A stretch of DNA of 64,000 bases. Source: UBA6921 sp031363085 (lineage in GTDB: Bacteria; Pseudomonadota; Gammaproteobacteria; SG8-11). Below the pieces are notes generated by a model that ran no database searches, was not told the DNA's origin, and was given only the letters and a program-made list of their open reading frames with translations. Location: the NCBI GenBank assembly GCA_031363085.1, contig JANLTU010000245.1, positions 1 through 64,000 on the forward strand. The letters are read 5' to 3'. This document shows positions 1 to 9,512 of the stretch, in pieces. A program made the translations under genes and the position numbers. Each line of letters begins with the position of its first letter. The stretch's first letter is position 1.

Positions 1-245
1 CGCAAGATATCCGCCAGGGTGCGATAGCCGTATTTTTTGATTTCGTCGGCGGTGATCAACGTAACTGAGGCCGGTGCCTCTTCCAGCCGCTGGTCGTACT
101 TCGAAGCACCGAACACCGACGGAATGTCGTCGAACAGGAGCGCCTCGCCAGCCGGTGCAGCCGCGTCCTGCGCTGACGCGACAGTGGTGGCTGAAATCGC
201 CCATAGCGTGGATAAGACTAATAAATGAAATTTCATCTGCATCAT
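1..245 (-). CDS. TonB-dependent receptor, N-terminal part (runs off the window)
   Basis: Read on the minus strand, this frame begins MMQMKFHLLVLSTLWAIS, a hydrophobic signal peptide. It continues into EEAPASVTLITADEI and KKYGYRTLADIL, the typical start of the plug domain of TonB-dependent outer-membrane receptors. About 80 codons are present and the barrel lies beyond position 1. ATG codons occur at 245, 242 and 236. A GAGA ribosome-binding sequence about 5 nt upstream favours 245, but 236 is possible. The substrate cannot be inferred from the plug alone. A TonB protein is encoded at 46880-47782, far away. Seen: signal peptide and plug start. Family assignment is by motif recognition. Confidence 0.8.
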   Translation of the reverse strand, partial: MMQMKFHLLVLSTLWAISATTVASAQDAAAPAGEALLFDDIPSVFGASKYDQRLEEAPASVTLITADEIKKYGYRTLADIL

Positions 246-478
246 TACTGTCTCGAAGAATTAACCGGCTTCTGGGCATATCGGGTCTCGTGCAAATAGC
301 TTGAGGTGATTGCAGATAACCGCCGGGCACAATCTGGGGCATATCCAAATCAAGAACGCAGGGGTGGGGACGATACAGATTCGTACTGGCAACTCGACCC
401 ATCCACCCAACGGTGGGGCAGCTAATCAAGGGGTAGGGATACGATAGAGCGCGGGGCGGTTTTGGGTAGTGAGGATGA
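246..478. other. Intergenic region between receptor gene and Hpt gene
   Basis: This divergent spacer must carry the promoters of the leftward receptor gene and the rightward Hpt gene. I see no convincing riboswitch, Fur box or tRNA in it. A short CCACC/GGTGG stem near 404-417 is the only obvious secondary structure and is too small to interpret. Confidence 0.4.
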
Positions 479-787
479 ATGAACAACAATCCGATTTATT
501 CGACGATTCTTACAGATGAACCTGAGCTCGCACCGATCATAGGCCGGTTCGTAGCAACGCTGCCTGCTCTCGTGGACAAGCTCAGTCAGGCATGGCAACA
601 ACTCGACTGGGCACGCCTGAGCGGCGCGGCCCACGACTTGAAAGGCACGGCGGGTAATCTCGGTTTTCCGCTATTGATGCGTATCGCGGCTGTTATCGAA
701 ACGAATGCAACCCGTCAAAACGCAGAGGGGATGGAGCAGCTTGTTAGCGAACTTCGGCAAATGGCTGCGCGCATTGCAGTTGAATAG
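479..787 (+). CDS. Orphan Hpt (histidine phosphotransfer) domain protein
   Basis: The 102-residue protein is a single Hpt domain. The phospho-accepting histidine is His52 in AHDLKGTAGNLGF, which matches the Hpt signature H-x-x-K-G, and amphipathic helices lie on both sides. Such proteins relay phosphate between a hybrid sensor kinase and a response regulator. No kinase or regulator is adjacent, so the partner must be elsewhere (the only phosphorelay proteins in the window are the Pil-Chp set and the pair at 39-41 kb). GAGG at 471-474 sits 4 nt before ATG 479. An overlapping ATG at 475 opens only a short dead frame. The domain assignment is firm and the pathway is unknown. Confidence 0.8.
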   Translation: MNNNPIYSTILTDEPELAPIIGRFVATLPALVDKLSQAWQQLDWARLSGAAHDLKGTAGNLGFPLLMRIAAVIETNATRQNAEGMEQLVSELRQMAARIAVE

Positions 788-809
788 GTCAGTGCATTAC
801 TTGGGAGAG

Positions 810-1541
810 CTATTGTGCTGAAGTGGACTTGGTATCGGTCCGCGCCGCCAACATCTGCCGCGCCACATGCCAGCGCCGCTCGTGCAGCTTTAACGCGCCG
901 CTGCGGCGCAGCTCTCCCAGTGTGCTGGTCACGGTCTGACGCGTAGCGCCAATCATGTCCGCAAAGTCCTGATGTGTCAGGCGCAGATCAATGCAGACGT
1001 CGTCACCATTGGGACGGCCGTACTCCTGGCATAAACGCTGAATCAATTGCGTCAACCGTTCGGTAACATCGCATTCGACCAAGCCTTCAATCACACGACC
1101 CAGCCCGCGTAGCCGCATCGACACCACATCCAACGCGGCCAGTGCGGCGCGCGGACTGGTTTCCAGAAAGTGTGAAAAATCTGCGCGCGCAATGCGTAAC
1201 ACGCGTGAACGTTCACAGGCTTGCGCGCACACCTGCCGACTGCCGCCGTGATAAAGCTCGGTCAGGCCAAAGATGTCTTCCGCCACACAAAACCACAGCG
1301 ACACGACTCGTCCCGCCGTACTTAAATGATAAATGCGTACCCGTCCGCTTTGCACGATATAGACGTAATCTGGCACGTCGCCGGCGCAGAACACTACTTG
1401 GTTGCGCCGCAGCTCTTGAAGCACGGAAAATTTGAGTAAGCGCTGTTGCTCGGGCTCATCCAAATGGGCAAGAAAGGACGGCGTGCGGTGGTTGTTAACA
1501 TCCATGATGGGTGCCACTGTTACATCCTCGGCTCTCGACAA
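810..1541 (-). CDS. Crp/Fnr-family transcriptional regulator
   Basis: The protein has 243 residues, the usual length for the family. An N-terminal cyclic-nucleotide-binding-type beta-roll (about residues 20-135, with VYIVQSGRVRIYHLS) is followed by the dimerisation helix and a C-terminal winged helix (LTHQDFADMIGATRQTVTST, about 170-190). The N-terminal Cys pattern of an FNR iron-sulfur sensor is not evident. It is transcribed away from the ABC-transporter/PHP operon starting near 1.9 kb, so it is a natural candidate for controlling that operon (inference). ATG 1541 is used. ATG 1505, at MDVNNHRTPSF, is an alternative start. The effector cannot be told from sequence. Confidence 0.88.
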   Translation of the reverse strand: MSRAEDVTVAPIMDVNNHRTPSFLAHLDEPEQQRLLKFSVLQELRRNQVVFCAGDVPDYVYIVQSGRVRIYHLSTAGRVVSLWFCVAEDIFGLTELYHGGSRQVCAQACERSRVLRIARADFSHFLETSPRAALAALDVVSMRLRGLGRVIEGLVECDVTERLTQLIQRLCQEYGRPNGDDVCIDLRLTHQDFADMIGATRQTVTSTLGELRRSGALKLHERRWHVARQMLAARTDTKSTSAQ

Positions 1542-1893
1542 TCTGCGTGCCGGTTGGCAACACTAAAATAACGTGTAAACAGCAGCATATTCTGTCGTCT
1601 GGCAGGCCGAAATATTATTGGCAATCCGTTATGATTCAAGTGCGTTTTGATCGTGAGCCTTAACAACAGTAGCGCTGTAGAAATAAATGTCTTAACACTG
1701 ACTCATCCGTCGGTGCAGCCTGAGTGCCGGAGTTCAGTTTGTTGCTCAGGGACGAGCCCTTTTCCGCAGACCTTAAACACTTTGCTGTATCGCCCGTCGC
1801 TATGCGACTATTGTCGCCCAGCCGACAGACTTGGGATGATACCGCCACTACATTCACGCGCTCACCAACAATCGTTTCAAATAGGGGGAATTG
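1542..1893. promoter_or_regulatory. Divergent intergenic region between Crp/Fnr gene and ABC operon
   Basis: About 350 bases without a credible gene separate the two divergent transcription units, leaving room for both promoters and regulator sites. I looked for a clean FNR/CRP palindrome of the TTGAT-N4-ATCAA or TGTGA-N6-TCACA type and did not find one. AGGGGG at 1883-1888 is the ribosome-binding site of the downstream ATPase gene. Confidence 0.4.
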
Positions 1894-2706
<813 letters not shown>

Positions 2707-2723
2707 CCACAGAGGACACAACC

Positions 2724-3803
2724 ATGAACTATCTGGCACGCGGAATCAGCCTGTTGCTCGCGGCATCGACGTTGACATTTTCAGCGGTAGCCGCCGATAA
2801 ACCGGAGGTGCGCATCGGCTGGGTGTATGCAATGGCCAATGCGCCGGTGATTGTGGCCGACAAAAAAGGCTTGTTCGCCGCCAACGGCATCGACGCCAAA
2901 GTCACCGAGTTCACCAGCGGTCCGATTTTGTTTCAGGCACTGGCGGGTAACCAGCTCGACGTCGGCTACGTAGGCTTCGCGCCGGCGGCAAACTGGTTCA
3001 CGCGCGGCATGCAAACCATTACCGTTGCCAAAGTGAACTACGGCCAGTTGGCAATGGTAGTGCGCAAAGACTCCGGCATTAACTCACTCGCCGATCTCAA
3101 GGGCAGGAAAATCGCCAGCGTCAAAAAAGGCAGCGGCACCGACGCGCTGCTGCGCGGCTACGTGCTGAAAGAAGAAGCGAAGCTGGATGCGGACAAGGAC
3201 GTGGACGTGATCTCCATGCCCTCGGGCAACATGGGCGCGGCGCTGATGACCAAGGTGGTAGACGCCGCCTTCATGTGGGAACCCTTCACCACGCAATTCT
3301 TGCTCAACGGCGAAACTAAAATTTTGTTCAACGTCGCCGATGCGATTCCCAATTACCCGTGGTACGTGATCGTGGTGAAGAAGGAATTCCTGGAAAAAAA
3401 TCGTGATGCGGTGGTGAAACTGCTGCAAGCCCATGGCGAGGCCGTGGAATTTCTCAATTCGGCCCCGACCGCCGGCAATGACTTGATCGCCGCAACCTTC
3501 AAGCCGCGCGTAGCTGTCGCAGATAAAGGCGACAACCCGGAAGCGGAAAGCATTGACCTCAGCAATCTGAAAGACAAAAGCGGCAAGAACATTGCCGAGA
3601 TCGAAGTGGTGCGTCTGGCGCGCGAACGCATCGGCTACGAATCGGCGATCAACGACAAAGACATGGCTTTCTTCGACCGACAAATTAACTGGTCACGCTC
3701 GCTGGGCTTCCTGAAAGGTGACCTCAAAGCGTCCGACATGGTAAATACCGCACCGTTGCAGCAAGCGACCGCAGCGCGTAGTGCGAAAGCCATAAAGAAG
3801 TAG
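2724..3803 (+). CDS. ABC transporter substrate-binding protein (NMT1/SsuA-like)
   Basis: The 359-residue periplasmic binding protein has a Sec signal peptide (about residues 1-24, cut after AVAA). It then has the NMT1/SsuA fold signature VRIGWVYAMANAPVIVADKK, GLFAANGIDAKVTEF and GNQLDVGYVGFAP. Members bind nitrate, taurine, alkanesulfonates, thiamine precursors or similar small molecules. It lies 17 nt after the ATPase gene and 15 nt before the permease gene, so the three form one importer. The specific ligand is unknown. The linked PHP-type hydrolase suggests a phosphorylated or otherwise hydrolysable organic compound, but this is only inference. Confidence 0.88.
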   Translation: MNYLARGISLLLAASTLTFSAVAADKPEVRIGWVYAMANAPVIVADKKGLFAANGIDAKVTEFTSGPILFQALAGNQLDVGYVGFAPAANWFTRGMQTITVAKVNYGQLAMVVRKDSGINSLADLKGRKIASVKKGSGTDALLRGYVLKEEAKLDADKDVDVISMPSGNMGAALMTKVVDAAFMWEPFTTQFLLNGETKILFNVADAIPNYPWYVIVVKKEFLEKNRDAVVKLLQAHGEAVEFLNSAPTAGNDLIAATFKPRVAVADKGDNPEAESIDLSNLKDKSGKNIAEIEVVRLARERIGYESAINDKDMAFFDRQINWSRSLGFLKGDLKASDMVNTAPLQQATAARSAKAIKK

Positions 3804-3818
3804 TCCAACGAGATCGAC

Positions 3819-4625
3819 ATGAGCACCGTGAATAGCGAAGCCCCAACATCAATTGCCGTTCCGGCGGCGGCACAGCAAAAGAAAGCGCCGTTTTCTTACG
3901 GCTGGCTGTCGTTACCGTCGCTGTTCTTAGTGTGGGTGGTGCTGGCCTGGAACCTGCCGTCATACATTTTGCCGCAGCCGTGGCAAGTGGTGCAGGAAGG
4001 TTACGAATGGGCCATGAAAGGCCAACTGCATCCGCACCTGATCGACAGCTTTGTGCGCGAGATTATCGGCTTTGGCACGGCGGTGATCGTCGCGTTGACG
4101 CTTGGCTTTCTCGGCGGATTTTTTCGCCCGTTCCGCGAATATCTGACACCGCTCAACATGCTGTTCATGTCGATCCCGCCGGTGGCCTGGGCACCGCTGA
4201 TGCTCATCATGTTCGGCATTGGCTGGCAGTCCATCGTGGTGGTGATTTTCATTTCGGCGGTTAACCCCATGATCGTCACGATCATGGAAGGCGTATTGCA
4301 GATCCAAGGCAATGAAGTACGCGCGGCACGCATCTTGGGTGCCCGACCTTGGCAATTATTCATGCACGTGTATCTCCCGGCGAGCTTGCCGTATCTGACG
4401 GCGGGCCTGCGCATCGGTTTCTCGCAGGCGTGGCGCGCACTGGTGGCCGCAGAAATGATCGGCGCCTCATCCGGCATTGGCTGGATGGTGTCGATGGGCG
4501 GCGAAGTCGGTAACACCGCACAGGTGATGATGGGCATCGTGCTGATCGGTCTGTTCTCATGGGTGTTTGAACGCTTCGGCTTTCGACAACTGGAAAAGAA
4601 GTACGAGGTGTGGAGTCATCATTAG
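3819..4625 (+). CDS. ABC transporter permease (SsuC/TauC-like)
   Basis: The 268-residue inner-membrane protein has about six hydrophobic segments. Its cytoplasmic EAA-type coupling loop is NEVRAARILGARPWQLFMHV, followed by LPASLPYLTAGLRIGFSQAW, which is the binding-protein-dependent permease signature. It is the third gene of the importer operon and forms the membrane channel with the ATPase (1894-2706) and the binding protein (2724-3803). ATG 3819 gives the expected length. No unusual feature is seen. Confidence 0.9.
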   Translation: MSTVNSEAPTSIAVPAAAQQKKAPFSYGWLSLPSLFLVWVVLAWNLPSYILPQPWQVVQEGYEWAMKGQLHPHLIDSFVREIIGFGTAVIVALTLGFLGGFFRPFREYLTPLNMLFMSIPPVAWAPLMLIMFGIGWQSIVVVIFISAVNPMIVTIMEGVLQIQGNEVRAARILGARPWQLFMHVYLPASLPYLTAGLRIGFSQAWRALVAAEMIGASSGIGWMVSMGGEVGNTAQVMMGIVLIGLFSWVFERFGFRQLEKKYEVWSHH

Positions 4626-4670
4626 TGGTCTGGAAATGGGGGGCGGTTATTTAATGCAGCAGGCGTACAC

Positions 4671-7055
4671 ATGAAAAAACTGTCGGACACGGAACTCAAA
4701 CAGAAACTCGGCGATTACTTCGCACCCCAGGGTCTGTACGCTAAAACCAAAGACATGCCCTTCCTCGGGCGCGTCACCTGCAATGTCGAAACCCTAATTG
4801 CGGGCTCGTGGCAGGAAATCGTGCTTGATTACGAACTGGGGGCCTCGGGCATGGCCGACGGCGCGTGGTTCAAAGCCACGTTCCGGTTTTATTCCGACTG
4901 GGCGCTGTTTCAAACTTCCGATCCACATGGCGCCAACTATATTTCTGCCGAGTATCAGGCCGGCCCGTGTTTGCCCGACCAGAGCCCAGCGACGGTGCAG
5001 TCGCTTAAAGTTCGCTTTGATCAAAAAGGTCACGAACGGCCGTTTCAAAAAGCCGTCATCGTCGATGCCGTCGATGGTTATCTGAAACCCGGCGACCACA
5101 TCATCATCCGTCTGGGTGACCGCCGCTTCGGCGGCGCCGGCACGCGCGTACAAACCTTCGTCGAAGAAAATTTTCGGATTCGCTGTTACATCGACCCGCT
5201 GGGCACATCGCGCTTCGCTGCGGTGCCGGGCGACAGCGTGATTCAGGTCGTGCCCGGTGAGCCGGCGCAATTGGTGATGACGGCGCCGCGCGTGGTGCGC
5301 GTTGGCGAGCCGCTCGCCGTGCGTGTGCGCGCGGAAGATCAGTGGGGCAACACCTGCTGGAATCGCGCCGAGAAATTTGCGCTTACTGCGACGCTGAATA
5401 CCAAGCCGGTGTATGAAAAACAGTTGTCACTGGCTAAACAAGGCTGGGCAGTGGCATTGCTTGACAATATACCGACCAGCAAGGGTGGCGAGCTGGTCAT
5501 CACCGCACAACTGTCCGAACATCCGTCGGTCAAGCCGCAAGCCTTTTTTGTTACGCTCGACCAAGAGCTGACCGTTCCGAGAATTTACTACGCCGATCTG
5601 CATGTGCATTCCGAAGACACCATCGGCACCAACAGCACCACCTACAACCTCACTTACGGCCGCGACGTATCCGGGCTCGACGTACTGGCGTTTGCGCATA
5701 ACGATTTCAACATCACCAAAAGTAAATGGGATGAAACCGTCACATTGATGCGCGCGATCCACAAAGAAGGCAGCTTTGTGGCGTATCCGGGCACCGAGTG
5801 GTGCGGTTCATCATGCGCCGGCGGCGATCACAACGTGGTGTTTCTGCATGACGGCGTGCCCGAGTTTCCGTTCCTGAAAACCGGCGAGCATGTGCGCTCG
5901 GTGGAGTGGAACGAAGACATGAAAGGCGGCGGCGTCGAACCCGGCGCGTGGCCGCTGGAAGAATTGTGGGCTGCCTACGCCAAAGATCCCGAAGGCCACT
6001 TGCTGATCCCGCACGTCGGCGGGCGCCGCTGCATTCTCGACTGGCACCATCCGCAACTGGAACGCTTGATCGAAATCGGTTCGTCGTGGGGCCACTTCGG
6101 CTGGCTGTATCAAGAAGCCATCGAGCGCGGTTACAAGCTCGGCGCCAGCATGGCCGGCGATGAGCATCGCGGCCGTTGCGGCGGCGGTGTGCCGGGCACG
6201 GCAGTGTTTGGCACCAAGGGCGGACTGTGCGGCGTGATCGCACCCGGCCTCACGCGCAGCGAAATTGCCCAAGCACTGCGCGCACGCCACACCTTTGCCT
6301 GCACCGGTGAACGCACCTTCGGACTCACGCGCTGCGGTCCGCACATCATGGGCGATGAATTTAAACATCATGGCAAGGCACTACTGGACTACCGTTTTCT
6401 GGGCGATGCCGGTTGGGATGAGATTGTCGCTTACGATCACACTGGCCCGTTCTGGCGCCGCGACCTACAGCAGGAACTCGGTTACGCGCCCAATAAAATC
6501 CGCCTGCGTTGGGGCGGTGCGCGCGTCAAGGATCGTTACCGCTGGGCAGCATGGAAAGGCACCATCACCATCAACGGCGCGGTGATTAATCATTTCGACG
6601 GCTTGGGCTTCGAACACATGGAAGAAACCTGTTGGCGCCAGAGCGCGACACAAATCGGCTTTAGCAGCGATACCTACGGCGATGTCGATGCCATCGAGAT
6701 CGAAGTCTCTGATCTTGCCAACGCGACCTTGCGGGTTGAAGGCAGCATCGACGGTTATGTGAAGGTCGGCGATCCGCTCAAGGGCAATCCCTTTGTGCAC
6801 TGCCCGGTGTTTGCGTGGGAAATCAGCGGCAAGGAATTACTGGCCGCCGCGCGCTTGAAAAAAGAATTGCCCGGCGTGGAAATGTTTCTCGCCTTCGAGC
6901 GCCTCAGCGCACAGGCCGCGCCGCGTGATGTCTCCGGAACCATCGAGCTTGCGCCCAGCAATGGCCCGCATGGTTTCCGCCCGGTGTATTTGCTGGCACG
7001 TCAGACCAACGATGCCAAGGTGTGGACCTCGGCGATGTTTATCGCCTTTGCATAA
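4671..7055 (+). CDS. Large PHP-type (DUF3604-like) metal-dependent hydrolase of unknown substrate
   Basis: The 794-residue protein has no signal peptide. Residues 1-300 look beta-rich and accessory. A PHP-like catalytic region starts at YYADLHVHSEDTIG, with His311 and His313 forming the metal-binding H-x-H. It continues through FAHNDFNIT, VAYPGTEWCG, a His in GGDHNVVFLHD, LLIPHVGGRR and MAGDEHRGRCGG. These resemble the DUF3604 branch of PHP phosphoesterase-like enzymes. The gene starts 45 nt after the importer permease on the same strand, so the enzyme probably processes the imported compound in the cytoplasm. The reaction is not known; phosphoester hydrolysis is the family's usual chemistry but is not demonstrated here. 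No frameshift is seen. Confidence 0.7.
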   Translation: MKKLSDTELKQKLGDYFAPQGLYAKTKDMPFLGRVTCNVETLIAGSWQEIVLDYELGASGMADGAWFKATFRFYSDWALFQTSDPHGANYISAEYQAGPCLPDQSPATVQSLKVRFDQKGHERPFQKAVIVDAVDGYLKPGDHIIIRLGDRRFGGAGTRVQTFVEENFRIRCYIDPLGTSRFAAVPGDSVIQVVPGEPAQLVMTAPRVVRVGEPLAVRVRAEDQWGNTCWNRAEKFALTATLNTKPVYEKQLSLAKQGWAVALLDNIPTSKGGELVITAQLSEHPSVKPQAFFVTLDQELTVPRIYYADLHVHSEDTIGTNSTTYNLTYGRDVSGLDVLAFAHNDFNITKSKWDETVTLMRAIHKEGSFVAYPGTEWCGSSCAGGDHNVVFLHDGVPEFPFLKTGEHVRSVEWNEDMKGGGVEPGAWPLEELWAAYAKDPEGHLLIPHVGGRRCILDWHHPQLERLIEIGSSWGHFGWLYQEAIERGYKLGASMAGDEHRGRCGGGVPGTAVFGTKGGLCGVIAPGLTRSEIAQALRARHTFACTGERTFGLTRCGPHIMGDEFKHHGKALLDYRFLGDAGWDEIVAYDHTGPFWRRDLQQELGYAPNKIRLRWGGARVKDRYRWAAWKGTITINGAVINHFDGLGFEHMEETCWRQSATQIGFSSDTYGDVDAIEIEVSDLANATLRVEGSIDGYVKVGDPLKGNPFVHCPVFAWEISGKELLAAARLKKELPGVEMFLAFERLSAQAAPRDVSGTIELAPSNGPHGFRPVYLLARQTNDAKVWTSAMFIAFA

Positions 7056-7105
7056 TTGCGTAATGCACTAAGCCGAAACCAACCTTTCACCGGCATAATG
7101 GCGCG

Positions 7106-7726
7106 GTGAAATTTGCCCCCTTAAATTTTTCGCGACTCTATCAAACCGCCGCAGTTTGTCTGTGGGCCGTATTGACATGCGCCCCGGTTGCGGCGGAAAT
7201 CCCCGAAAATGTTGATCCGCACGACCCGGCCTTTGAGCCGGGCTATCGTTTTGTCCAAGCCTATTCCGATGACGGCCTTGATCTGAATAGCAAAGGCATT
7301 GATCTGGGTTGGGCAGCGATCAACCGGCGTGGTTTCGAGCTCGACCTGGGCACCGGCTTGCGCATGGTAAAACGCTACTACGACGGCCAGCTCTTCGGTA
7401 GCTGGACGGCGACCCTGGCGATCACGGCACCCTGGCCGGTGGCGCCGTATGCTGAACTGGGTTTTGATGCCGGCGAGGTCTTAGGTGAGATGATCATTGA
7501 TCGCGCGGTTAAAAATTCCAAAGGGCGCAACTGGATCGACCCCGACACGTTTGTTGATGTCGGTCTGCGCATTTCGCTGACCCGTCGCGTGCAATTGAAG
7601 GCGTATTACAAACTGCATTACGTCGAGACCGACAACTATCAAGTACTGGGCAGCGGCGCGGTGGGGTTTGCGCTGGTGTTGCGCTTTCCCCGGGAACATC
7701 TGCAATGGTGGCAGATACCGCTCTAA
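7106..7726 (+). CDS. Exported protein, probably outer-membrane-associated, function unknown
   Basis: The 206-residue protein begins with a signal peptide (residues 1-30, cut after CAPVAA). The rest alternates polar and hydrophobic residues, as in GFELDLGTGLRMVKRYY and PVAPYAELGFDAGEVLG. This is compatible with a small beta-barrel or jelly-roll protein. It does not end in the aromatic residue typical of classic porins. GTG 7106 is used because ATG 7098 opens only a three-codon frame. It follows the PHP-type hydrolase by 50 nt and may be the last gene of that operon, but it could be independent. I recognise no family. Confidence 0.6.
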   Translation: MKFAPLNFSRLYQTAAVCLWAVLTCAPVAAEIPENVDPHDPAFEPGYRFVQAYSDDGLDLNSKGIDLGWAAINRRGFELDLGTGLRMVKRYYDGQLFGSWTATLAITAPWPVAPYAELGFDAGEVLGEMIIDRAVKNSKGRNWIDPDTFVDVGLRISLTRRVQLKAYYKLHYVETDNYQVLGSGAVGFALVLRFPREHLQWWQIPL

Positions 7727-7734
7727 CTGCGCGG

Positions 7735-8508
7735 TTACAAGGCGCGGCTTAAGCCGGCAAAATCCGCCAACGAGAGTTGTTCGGCGCGCGCACTGGGGTC
7801 GATGCCGCAGGCCGCAAATTGCACCTCGTTCACCGCGCCCCTGAGTGCATTGCGCAGGGTTTTACGACGCTGCGAAAAGGCTTGTGTTACCAGCGCGGCA
7901 AACTGCGCAACATCTGGCACCTCGACCGGCGGCAGCGCGTGCGGTAACAGGCGCACCAGCGCCGAATCGACTTTCGGCGCCGGCCTGAATGCACCCGGCC
8001 CGACCGTAAACAATTTGTGCGCGGCGCAATGAAACTGCACCATCACGCTGAGGCGTCCGTAATGTTCGGTATCGGGTGCGGCGACCATGCGCTCGACCAC
8101 TTCTTTTTGCAGCATGAAATACATGTCGTGGATTGCCTGCGTTTGCGTGAACAAGTGAAACAGCAAGGGCGTGGCGATGTTGTAGGGAAGGTTGCCAAGC
8201 ACACGCAACTTCTTCGCATCGCGCATCAACGCGGCGAAATCAAAATGTAACGCATCGGCCTGATGCACCCGCAGCGTGCCCAAACCCCGACAGGCTTGTT
8301 CCAGTAACGGAATCACATCGCGATCCAGCTCCACGACGTCGAGCGCCGTGACTTGCGGCAGCAGTTCACGTGTGAGCGCGCCCAGACCGGGGCCGATTTC
8401 GATCAGCGCTTCGTCCCTCTGCGGATGCAGCGCCGCGACGATGCGTGCAACCACCGCCTTGTCGTGCAAAAAATTTTGCCCGAAGCGTTTACGGGCGCGA
8501 TGCATCAC
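7735..8508 (-). CDS. rsmA: 16S rRNA (adenine(1518)-N6/adenine(1519)-N6)-dimethyltransferase
   Basis: The 257-residue SAM-dependent methyltransferase (KsgA) dimethylates two adjacent adenines near the 3' end of 16S rRNA during late 30S assembly. Seen: KRFGQNFLHD at the start, motif I LIEIGPGLGALTRELL, and the N6-adenine catalytic motif NLPYNIATPL. Length matches the family (about 260-275). Its ATG overlaps the stop of pdxA (ATGA at 8505-8508), so the two are translationally coupled, as in many gammaproteobacteria. It is the last gene of the minus-strand run and converges on the unknown exported-protein gene. Confidence 0.96.
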   Translation of the reverse strand: MMHRARKRFGQNFLHDKAVVARIVAALHPQRDEALIEIGPGLGALTRELLPQVTALDVVELDRDVIPLLEQACRGLGTLRVHQADALHFDFAALMRDAKKLRVLGNLPYNIATPLLFHLFTQTQAIHDMYFMLQKEVVERMVAAPDTEHYGRLSVMVQFHCAAHKLFTVGPGAFRPAPKVDSALVRLLPHALPPVEVPDVAQFAALVTQAFSQRRKTLRNALRGAVNEVQFAACGIDPSARAEQLSLADFAGLSRAL

Positions 8509-9494
8509 GTGCTCGCCAGTTCGATGGCCTGTTGCAGTGCGGCGGCGAGGCTACCTACATCCGCACCGCCACGCGCGGCCAACTGTAATGCAGTGCCGTG
8601 ATCCACCGAGGTGCGAATAATAGGTAAGCCCAAGGTGATGTTCACCGCGCTACCGAAGCCGATATATTTCAACACCGGCAAACCCTGGTCGTGGTACATC
8701 GCCAGCACTGCGTCGGCATGGGTGAGGTTCTTTAGTGTGAACAAGGTATCGGCGGCTAATGGCCCGGTCAAATTCATGCCTGCGCTGCGCAATTTATCAA
8801 GCACCGGCACGATGATATCGAGCTCTTCGCGGCCCAGATGTCCGCCTTCGCCGGCATGCGGATTCAACCCGCACACCAGAATGCGCGGCTGTGCGATGCG
8901 AAACTTCTGCACCAGATCCGCATGCAGCACGCGCAGCACGCGCTCAAGCAAGGGGGCGTTGAGCGCCTTGCTCACTTCGCTGAGCGGTAAATGCGTGGTG
9001 GCCAACGCAACGCGTAAGCCCGACGCTGCCAACATCATTACCACCTGTGACGCCTGCGTGAGTTCGGCAAGAAATTCGGTGTGGCCGGTGAAGGCAATAC
9101 CCGCGTCGTTGATAACCCCTTTGTGCACCGGACCGGTGACCAGCGCTGCGAATTCGCCGTTGCGGCAGCCGGCGACGGCGCGCCGCAGGGTGTCGAGCAC
9201 ATAGCGGGCGTTGGCGGCATTCAATTGCCCTGGCTCACATTGCGCGGCGAGCGGAATCGAAATCACGTTTAACACACCGGGGTAGTGCGCCTCGGGCGGT
9301 GCATAGGGATCGAACAACAACGTCTGCAACGGCAGGCCAAGCACCTGCGCGCGCGCTTCCAGCAAGTCACGATCCGCGATCACCACCAGCTCGCACGCAT
9401 GCGCGCGCTGCGCCAGTTGTATGCACAAGTCCGGGCCGATACCGGCAGGTTCACCGGGCGTGATGACAATACGATGATAATCTATCGGAATCAT
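8505..9494 (-). CDS. pdxA: 4-hydroxythreonine-4-phosphate dehydrogenase
   Basis: The 329-residue enzyme oxidises 4-phosphohydroxy-threonine with NAD in pyridoxal phosphate synthesis. Metal-ligand histidines are visible in the regions AFTGHTEFLAE, CGLNPHAGEGGHLG and AMYHDQGLPVLK. VTGPVHKG and PIIRTSVDHGTALQLA are further family hallmarks. Length equals the E. coli enzyme. It overlaps rsmA by 4 nt and lies 18 nt downstream of a TOPRIM-like gene that is not a usual neighbour. In many gammaproteobacteria pdxA directly follows surA. Confidence 0.96.
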   Translation of the reverse strand: MIPIDYHRIVITPGEPAGIGPDLCIQLAQRAHACELVVIADRDLLEARAQVLGLPLQTLLFDPYAPPEAHYPGVLNVISIPLAAQCEPGQLNAANARYVLDTLRRAVAGCRNGEFAALVTGPVHKGVINDAGIAFTGHTEFLAELTQASQVVMMLAASGLRVALATTHLPLSEVSKALNAPLLERVLRVLHADLVQKFRIAQPRILVCGLNPHAGEGGHLGREELDIIVPVLDKLRSAGMNLTGPLAADTLFTLKNLTHADAVLAMYHDQGLPVLKYIGFGSAVNITLGLPIIRTSVDHGTALQLAARGGADVGSLAAALQQAIELAST

Positions 9495-9512
9495 GATAGC
9501 GCTTAGCTCACG

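Noticed and set aside
3084..3683. 199-codon open frame antisense to the binding-protein gene
   Set aside because: It is a shadow of the real gene: composition is His/Val/Phe-rich from complementary codons and there is no ribosome-binding site.
8364..8380. TTCACGTG-containing sequence in rsmA as a parS site
   Set aside because: Several mismatches to the 16-mer outside the CACGTG core, so it is not a credible ParB site.
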